Assembly: GCA_020633295.1 (NCBI GenBank)
Contig: JACKDW010000024.1
Location: forward strand, 62,001 to 126,000
DNA: 64,000 nt
Direction of reading: 5' to 3'
Origin: Myxococcales bacterium
GTDB taxonomy: Bacteria > Myxococcota_A > Polyangia > Nannocystales > Nannocystaceae
Part shown: one piece after another, positions 60,701-64,000 of the stretch
Layout: each line of letters opens with the position of its first letter
Numbering within the stretch: position 1 is the stretch's first letter
The notes under the pieces: generated by a model
Databases searched by the model: none
Told to the model about the DNA's origin: nothing
The model's input: only the letters and a program-made list of their open reading frames with translations
Program-made: the position numbers and the translations under genes

Positions 60701-61304
60701 GCCCGACCTTGTCGAGCAGCTTCTTGGCCGCCTTCTCGGCGCGCGCGCGCTCCTTCGCGCGCCGCTTGGCCGAGCGCGCGCCGAGGTCCTCGAGGTTGCC
60801 GCGCTCGACCGCGACCTCGGGGCGCGCGAGCGCGTGGCGGTCGGCGGGGAGCATCTCCTTGTACTCGCTCGCCACCAGCGTCCGGGCCGACGCGACGCGC
60901 AGGATCTCGTCGCGCACCCGTCGCTCGAGCGACTCCCCCGGGCGCACGAGGACCATGTGCCCCAGCGGCAGCACGTGCACCCAGCGCGCGTCGTCGTCCG
61001 GCACCACGACGCAGGGGAGCACCATCTCGCGCTCAATCTTCACGCGGCGCGGGAGGTCCGAGCGCGGCAGGATCACCGGCAGGTCGAGGACGCTCGCGTC
61101 CTCCGGGTACACGTACTCCGCGAGCGCGTCGGCGGGCAGCTTCGCCAGCGACTTGCTCAGGAACTTCGTCAGCCGCTCGATCGCCGCCTCCGCGCTCCGG
61201 GCCCGCGTGACGAGCCCCGGCGCCGCGAGCGGGAACGCGTACACAACCCCGCCCGTGTACTCGCGCACGACGATGAGCGGTCGCAGCTCGAGCGTGAGCG
61301 CCAT
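57789..61304 (-). CDS. HSP100/Clp-like AAA+ ATPase with C-terminal PCRF-like domain, first operon gene
   Basis: 1,171 residues. The N-terminal domain (1-180) is shared in outline with the other two. A basic coiled segment (RSAKRRAKERARAEKAAKK) leads to NBD1: Walker A GDEMTGKT (239-246), pore region AGQSGFGQLEER, Walker B VVLYFDD (297-303) with Asp for Glu. NBD2: GPTGVGKT (513-520), VVLLDE (576-581), TSN (620-622), FVNRIDRV, GAR (725-727); the pore loop is shortened (RLIRGTQRDEGEL). From about 830 a coiled coil leads into a PCRF-like domain: DDPWTLHRWLEMFLEGAARR (950-969) and HGDHASALLRFELGLQRF (1035-1052). No GGQ. ATG 61304 has TATTCT 8 nt upstream. Confidence 0.86.
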   Translation of the reverse strand: MALTLELRPLIVVREYTGGVVYAFPLAAPGLVTRARSAEAAIERLTKFLSKSLAKLPADALAEYVYPEDASVLDLPVILPRSDLPRRVKIEREMVLPCVVVPDDDARWVHVLPLGHMVLVRPGESLERRVRDEILRVASARTLVASEYKEMLPADRHALARPEVAVERGNLEDLGARSAKRRAKERARAEKAAKKLLDKVGRALSRGADATPIIAREREVRSLGALLAGDERLSVMLVGDEMTGKTAIIDALLSRPGASARPIYATSGAQLVAGQSGFGQLEERLDAVLKAAELLDVVLYFDDFGDLFAGHSGGIEDLASIMRPYLVEGRVRVLGELTPELVEQHEKRHVGFFACLHRIPVKALDAATTRALLEARAQHARAHEPTRPTLADDAIEPLVSLSERYLRYQAFPGKAVRLYEELRATLEAELAAGGERRSIDARHVYAAFSTRSGIPMFLLREERRMKYDSVVEFFRRHVIGQDEAIRRVAETLCAVKSGLQPPGKPLANFLFVGPTGVGKTEVAKTLARFLFSGADRLVRFDMSEYMDPLAAERLIRGTQRDEGELTRRVRQQPFCVVLLDEIEKAHPAVFDLLLQVCGEGRLTDARGRTTHFENAIIIMTSNLGAAHRRPRSGFGLAARAVDDQRAEQQHYLERVDAHFRPEFVNRIDRVIPFRSLTRAEIRDVAGVALARIRERAGLLNRGVTLRLSARALEGLAAAGYSDAYGARALRRHLEDTLVAPLAGRLSRHANELENATVRVFLGDEQPADAGEPGGASVLGGALGGADVGGEPLRFDLSRPPSGEQRQSTHLLARVAQLRRMAASTMRWAPIVEMQERVDYLVAEMATAHDPERRAARAHDESARARGPVDIARMTAEHARLRELLTGLREELEAIEGAEDLALIALHEGEDSEPYRAEAQAAYERFEKAYVRAVLGQVGGAGAALILQPQDDPWTLHRWLEMFLEGAARRDWQLRLHLWEQAPDPALGDDWPEGLPWGPPRERPWIEQQLARISEDPKAGEKTLATEWRGALLCVHGDHASALLRFELGLQRFDNAKKDEPPAHLLIRWAAGRYALGPDELRRPPASTEEREAPSYAYELPDRSPRDQLLKLEPTRHFREGRPPSVALPSANLYFNLYDEYDYWDRYEHIVFALIADPLAAGDDPIPEEDEL

Positions 61305-61312
61305 GTCGCGGG

Positions 61313-61318
61313 AGAATA
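61313..61318 (-). promoter_or_regulatory. -10-like TATTCT upstream of the AAA+ operon
   Basis: TATTCT on the minus strand, 8 nt before ATG 61304, in a short AT-rich patch (gatattctc). It is the only promoter-like site found for the 9.7-kb operon. Confidence 0.45.
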
Positions 61319-61369
61319 TCACCCGTCGACCGACTCGACGCGCGGGTCCGACACGCGCGACGCGCGAGC

Positions 61370-62065
61370 TCAGCGGATGTCGATCTCGAGCGGAGGCGCG
61401 TGCGCGCGACCGTCGGGGGACTCGAGCGTGAGCACGTATCGTCCTCGTTGATCGAACACGACCGTCCGCCGTCGCGCGTCGAAGAACACCACCGCGATCG
61501 CGCGAAACGGCGCGGCGACGCGGTGGTACGGGCCGCCCTTGCACGAGTCCGGGTGCCCGCGCGCGGGGTCGCAGCCGCGAAACACCTCCTCGACGCGGCT
61601 CTCGAGGGTGAGCCGCGCGCGCTCGCTCGTCCCGTCGGGCCGGCGCAGCACCGCCACCACGTCGACGCGCTGCCCCATCGGCAGCTCATCGCGCGCGACC
61701 AGCTGCAGGCGCGGCACGTCGCCGATCCTGGGCTCGCGCAGGCTTCGAAACTGAAGCCGCAGCGCGACCCCTGCGGGCGCCGGCGGCTCCGCCCGCGTGA
61801 CGCCGTCCGGATCCGACGCGCCGGGCCAGGTGTCCTCGTCCGACGCGCCGGGGCTCGGCGCCGACGCGCCGGGCCACGCGTCGGCGGGCGCGTCGGCTCG
61901 AGTCACACCAGGCCTCGCGTCGGCGGGCGCGTCGGCTCGAGTCACGCCGGGCCACGCATCGGCGGGCGGCGGCGCCTCGCGTCGCGTCGGCGCGCTCGTC
62001 GAGCGCCCCGCGCAGCCGAGCGCGAGCGCGAAGCCGACCAAGATCATCCACGCGCGCGCGGTCAC
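61370..62065 (-). CDS. Hypothetical lipoprotein with 13-residue repeats
   Basis: 231 residues. GTG 62065 gives VTARAWMILVGFALALGC with the lipobox Cys. A repeat region (PADAWPGVTRADA-type units) follows, then a beta-rich domain (VALRLQFRSLREP, RVDVVAVLRRPDGTSERA, GRYVLTLESPDGRAHAPPLE) like a fibronectin/Ig-type strand pattern. A Cys pair (CDPARGHPDSC) is present. Unknown function. Confidence 0.6.
   Translation of the reverse strand: MTARAWMILVGFALALGCAGRSTSAPTRREAPPPADAWPGVTRADAPADARPGVTRADAPADAWPGASAPSPGASDEDTWPGASDPDGVTRAEPPAPAGVALRLQFRSLREPRIGDVPRLQLVARDELPMGQRVDVVAVLRRPDGTSERARLTLESRVEEVFRGCDPARGHPDSCKGGPYHRVAAPFRAIAVVFFDARRRTVVFDQRGRYVLTLESPDGRAHAPPLEIDIR
61878..61970. repeat. 39-bp in-frame tandem repeat
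   Basis: Copies begin at 61878 and 61917 with only a few differences, and a partial third begins at 61956. Each encodes 13 residues of the lipoprotein linker (WPGVTRADAPADA, cyclically). Confidence 0.85.
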
Positions 62066-62160
62066 CGGGTGATTGAACCACGACTGGCCGATTCGCGCGG
62101 CGCTTGCTACGGTCGCGAGACCGCGCGAATCCGCGCGAGCGCCACGGAGACCACGAGACC

Positions 62161-63057
62161 GTGCTGTACCGAACAGGCTGCGCCATGTGGGGCTACCGCA
62201 ACTGGTTCGGGCGCTTCTACCCCGAGGGGACGCGCCAGGGCGACGCGCTGGCCCGCTACGCGGAGCGCTTGACCACGGTCGAGGGCAACACGACGTTCTA
62301 CGCCACCCCATCTGCGGAGGTCGTCGACCGCTGGGCCGCAGAGACGCCCGAGAGCTTCCGCTTCTGCCCCAAGCTGCCCAAGACGGTGACGCACAACGGC
62401 GAGCTCGCGCCGCGGCTCGGCGAGCTGACGCGCTTCGTCGAGCGCTGCGCCCGGCTCGGTCCGCGGCTCGGGCCGCTGTTCGGCATCATCCCGGATCGCC
62501 ACGGCCCCGCGCGCGCCGGCGACCTCGAGCGCTTCCTCGACGGCTGGTCGCGGCGCGTCGTCGAGCGCTTCCCCGAGCTCCGACCAGAGCTAGCCCTTGA
62601 GACACGTAACTCGGACTGGCTCGCGCCCCCCCACTCGCGCCGCCTGAGCGAGCTGCTGCACGCCCACGGCGTCGCGCGCGTGATGCTCGACACGCGCCCG
62701 GTCTACGAGCGACGCGCGCGCGCGCGCTTCGGCGATCCACAGGAGGGCGCCCAGCACCGCAAGCCCGAGCTCCCCGTCAGCCTCGCGCGCACGGCCGACT
62801 TCACGCTCATCCGCTTCATCTCGCACCCGCAGCCCGAGGTCACCGGACCCTACCTCGCCCAGTGGGCGCCGCGCGTGCACGCGTGGCTCGATCAGGGGGT
62901 GCGCGTGTACTTCTTCGCCCACTGCCCTGATGACACGGACTCCCCCGAGCTCGCGCGACGCTTCCATCACGCGCTCGCGGGCCGCGGCGCGCCCGTCGAC
63001 CCGCTCCCGTGGGATGCCATCCGCGAGTCGCCGAGTCAGCTCGCGCTCGTGGACTGA
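62161..63057 (+). CDS. DUF72-family protein
   Basis: 298 residues, TIM-barrel-like family. Hallmarks: LYRTGCAMWGYRNWFGRFYP at the start, VEGNTTFYATPSAEVVDRWA, ESFRFCPKLPKTVTH, the conserved ALETRNSDWL, ARVMLDTRP, DFTLIRFISHP and VYFFAHCPDD. GTG 62161 places the start directly at the family's beginning. No export signal; biochemical activity of DUF72 proteins is not established. Confidence 0.85.
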   Translation: MLYRTGCAMWGYRNWFGRFYPEGTRQGDALARYAERLTTVEGNTTFYATPSAEVVDRWAAETPESFRFCPKLPKTVTHNGELAPRLGELTRFVERCARLGPRLGPLFGIIPDRHGPARAGDLERFLDGWSRRVVERFPELRPELALETRNSDWLAPPHSRRLSELLHAHGVARVMLDTRPVYERRARARFGDPQEGAQHRKPELPVSLARTADFTLIRFISHPQPEVTGPYLAQWAPRVHAWLDQGVRVYFFAHCPDDTDSPELARRFHHALAGRGAPVDPLPWDAIRESPSQLALVD

Positions 63058-63124
63058 GTCCCGCGCGGGCCCGCGAACCGGCGGTCCCGCGCGGCGGAAG
63101 TATGGACATAGAGACCGCGGTCCA

Positions 63125-63188
63125 ATCAACGCGTGTTCGCGCGGCGTCGCGGGCGGGAATTCACCGCGCGCGCCGGAGCCGCGTTGAT
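63125..63188. repeat. Inverted repeat ATCAACGCG / CGCGTTGAT
   Basis: Perfect 9-base arms separated by 46 bases. The loop is long for an intrinsic terminator of the DUF72 gene; it could be a binding site. Confidence 0.45.
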
Positions 63189-63280
63189 CGGCGGTGACCG
63201 CATCCGCCGGTCCTGATGGCGTCTGAGCGCGATCCAGCCCGCCGCGCGCGCCGGTTCCCCGCGACCCAGGGGCGCCCGAG

Positions 63281-63308
63281 GTTGACATTCAAATCACCGT
63301 GGTTAAGG
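63281..63308 (+). promoter_or_regulatory. Promoter with consensus TTGACA
   Basis: Exact -35 TTGACA (63281-63286), a 16-bp spacer and TAAGGC as a weak -10. It is the only perfect TTGACA noticed upstream of a gene in the window. Confidence 0.5.
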
Positions 63309-63366
63309 CCATAGACTGTCTCCGGGGCGCGCCCCCGGGACGCGAACATGAACAAGGAGAGGAACA

Positions 63367-63810
63367 ATGCTCAGACACTGTCTTGTAGGGGCTCTGTCCG
63401 CTTTTCTCGTTCAAGCAGGCGAGGAGAGCACGAACACGAGCGAGACCACGCCGGCGCCCGCCGCCGCGCACGAGCTCGAGCACGCGAAGTCCACGACCGC
63501 CGCGTCGACGCGCGCGGCGCCCCCAGGGGAGCCGCTGCGGTTCCTCGGCCGCACGTGGTGCTTCGGGTCACAAGACGACGAGCCGCGCTGTGACATCACC
63601 CTGCCCCGCTGGAGCGCAGCGCCGACGCGAGACGCCGACGCGAAACCGCAGCCCGACGCGAACGAGGAGTTCGCGTGGCGCCTCGAGCTCCTCGGTCGAC
63701 GCGTCTGCCTCGGCGCCGTTTCTGAGCGCGAGCCGTGCGACGTGCGGCTGCGGGCCGAGGACGCGCGGGTCGCCGCGAAGCCCAGCGCGGGGCGCGACAC
63801 CGCGACCTGA
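63367..63810 (+). CDS. Small secreted-type protein with duplicated Cys motif
   Basis: 147 residues. ATG 63367 has a good AAGGAGAGG Shine-Dalgarno. A short hydrophobic start (LVGALSAFLVQAG) may be a signal. A disordered Thr/Ala region leads to two related units, LGRTWCFGSQDDEPRCDI and LGRRVCLGAVSEREPCDV, an internal duplication with two Cys each. Function unknown; probably co-transcribed with the next gene. Confidence 0.6.
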   Translation: MLRHCLVGALSAFLVQAGEESTNTSETTPAPAAAHELEHAKSTTAASTRAAPPGEPLRFLGRTWCFGSQDDEPRCDITLPRWSAAPTRDADAKPQPDANEEFAWRLELLGRRVCLGAVSEREPCDVRLRAEDARVAAKPSAGRDTAT

Positions 63811-63899
63811 CGCGGCCGTGACCGTGATCGCGCGCCGTCGCCCGCGTCGACCGGCGACGGCGTCGCGCCGACCAACCAACAACGCAAGGAGAACGCACG

Positions 63900-64000
63900 A
63901 TGTCACACCCTGAGAGGAGCCAAGCCCGCGGCGCGGGCTCGGTCGGTCGAGATCGTCGACGAGACGACGTCTCGATCTCGGACGAGGAGGCCGTCGCCGC
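63900..64000 (+). CDS. Start of a gene cut by the window edge
   Basis: ATG 63900 with AAGGAG at 63886-63891. The visible start MSHPERSQARG is basic and then turns acidic (DDVSISDEEAVA). Open to the window end; too short to identify. Confidence 0.5.
   Translation, partial: MSHPERSQARGAGSVGRDRRRDDVSISDEEAVA

Larger units (their letters stand above)
63058..63366. other. 309-bp intergenic region
   Basis: No gene seen. It contains the 14-mer catagagaccgcgg (63107-63120, also at 50640), a 9-bp inverted repeat (63125-63133 with 63180-63188), a -35-like TTGACA and the leader of the next gene. Confidence 0.55.

Noticed and set aside
51605..61304. T6SS ClpV
   Set aside because: No Clp_N and no Tss/Hcp/VgrG genes; the PCRF-like C-termini are not found in ClpV.
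1..64000. tRNA or rRNA genes, integrases or transposases
   Set aside because: I saw no cloverleaf with a CCA-type acceptor, no rRNA-like conserved stretch and no transposase motif.

Overview
The window is very GC-rich DNA (roughly 73% G+C by eye) with GC-saturated third codon positions. It most likely comes from a myxobacterium, Nannocystis/Plesiocystis-like (Myxococcota). The evidence is a set of lipoproteins whose lipobox is followed by long Ser/Thr/Gly/Asp-rich linkers, a Myxococcus-type Cys-rich repeat protein, a MopE-type repeat protein, a fibro-slime lipoprotein, an MglA-like protein and a caspase-like protein. These families are typical of the group, but the taxonomic assignment is inference.

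Layout. 1-7.4 kb: a cell-envelope operon with the end of a TamB-like gene and a BamA/TamA-family outer-membrane gene. 7.5-13.1 kb: surface or periplasmic proteins (NHL-repeat lipoprotein, LIC_10091-like lipoprotein, C-type-lectin lipoprotein, acidic beta-barrel protein). 13.3-18.8 kb: an L,D-transpeptidase followed by a caspase-alpha/beta-hydrolase fusion. 19-24.3 kb: a small barrel-like protein, an EEP-family lipoprotein and a frame-broken adenine methyltransferase. 24.4-29.3 kb: small genes, a frame-broken 2H phosphoesterase, and a frame-broken DUF1501 / DUF1549-DUF1553 pair. 29.7-36 kb: a LanC-like lipoprotein, a membrane protein and a solitary BREX-2-type PglX methyltransferase. 36-40.6 kb: a second DUF1501 gene coupled to a CxxCH-containing lipoprotein, plus another lipoprotein. 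40.7-43.8 kb: a signalling cluster with a methyltransferase, an SpoIIAA/STAS-like protein, an RsbR-like STAS protein, a photoactive-yellow-protein homologue and an MglA-like protein without a P-loop. 43.8-46.7 kb: an HxlR regulator diverging from a molybdopterin oxidoreductase across a 13-bp tandem array. 46.9-51.6 kb: lipoproteins and hypothetical proteins. 51.6-61.3 kb: an operon of three HSP100/Clp-like AAA+ ATPases. 61.4-64 kb: a lipoprotein, a DUF72 protein, a small Cys-motif protein and the start of another gene.

The most novel-looking system is the AAA+ operon (61304 down to 51605). Three tightly coupled genes encode diverged double-AAA+ ATPases that lack the usual Clp N-domain. All three have lost the catalytic Glu of the first Walker B and the GYVG pore loop of the second ring. 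Two of them end in a domain that aligns by eye with the PCRF region of peptide chain release factors but has no GGQ. This suggests a dedicated remodelling machine that may act on ribosomes or translation complexes.

Two window-wide patterns stand out. First, many starts lack a Shine-Dalgarno sequence and have a TAnnnT -10-like hexamer 6-8 nt upstream, consistent with leaderless mRNAs. Second, the palindrome TGTC-N6-GACA occurs six times exactly. At least four genes carry indels, mostly at (GC)n or homopolymer tracts, so they are either decaying or affected by assembly errors.
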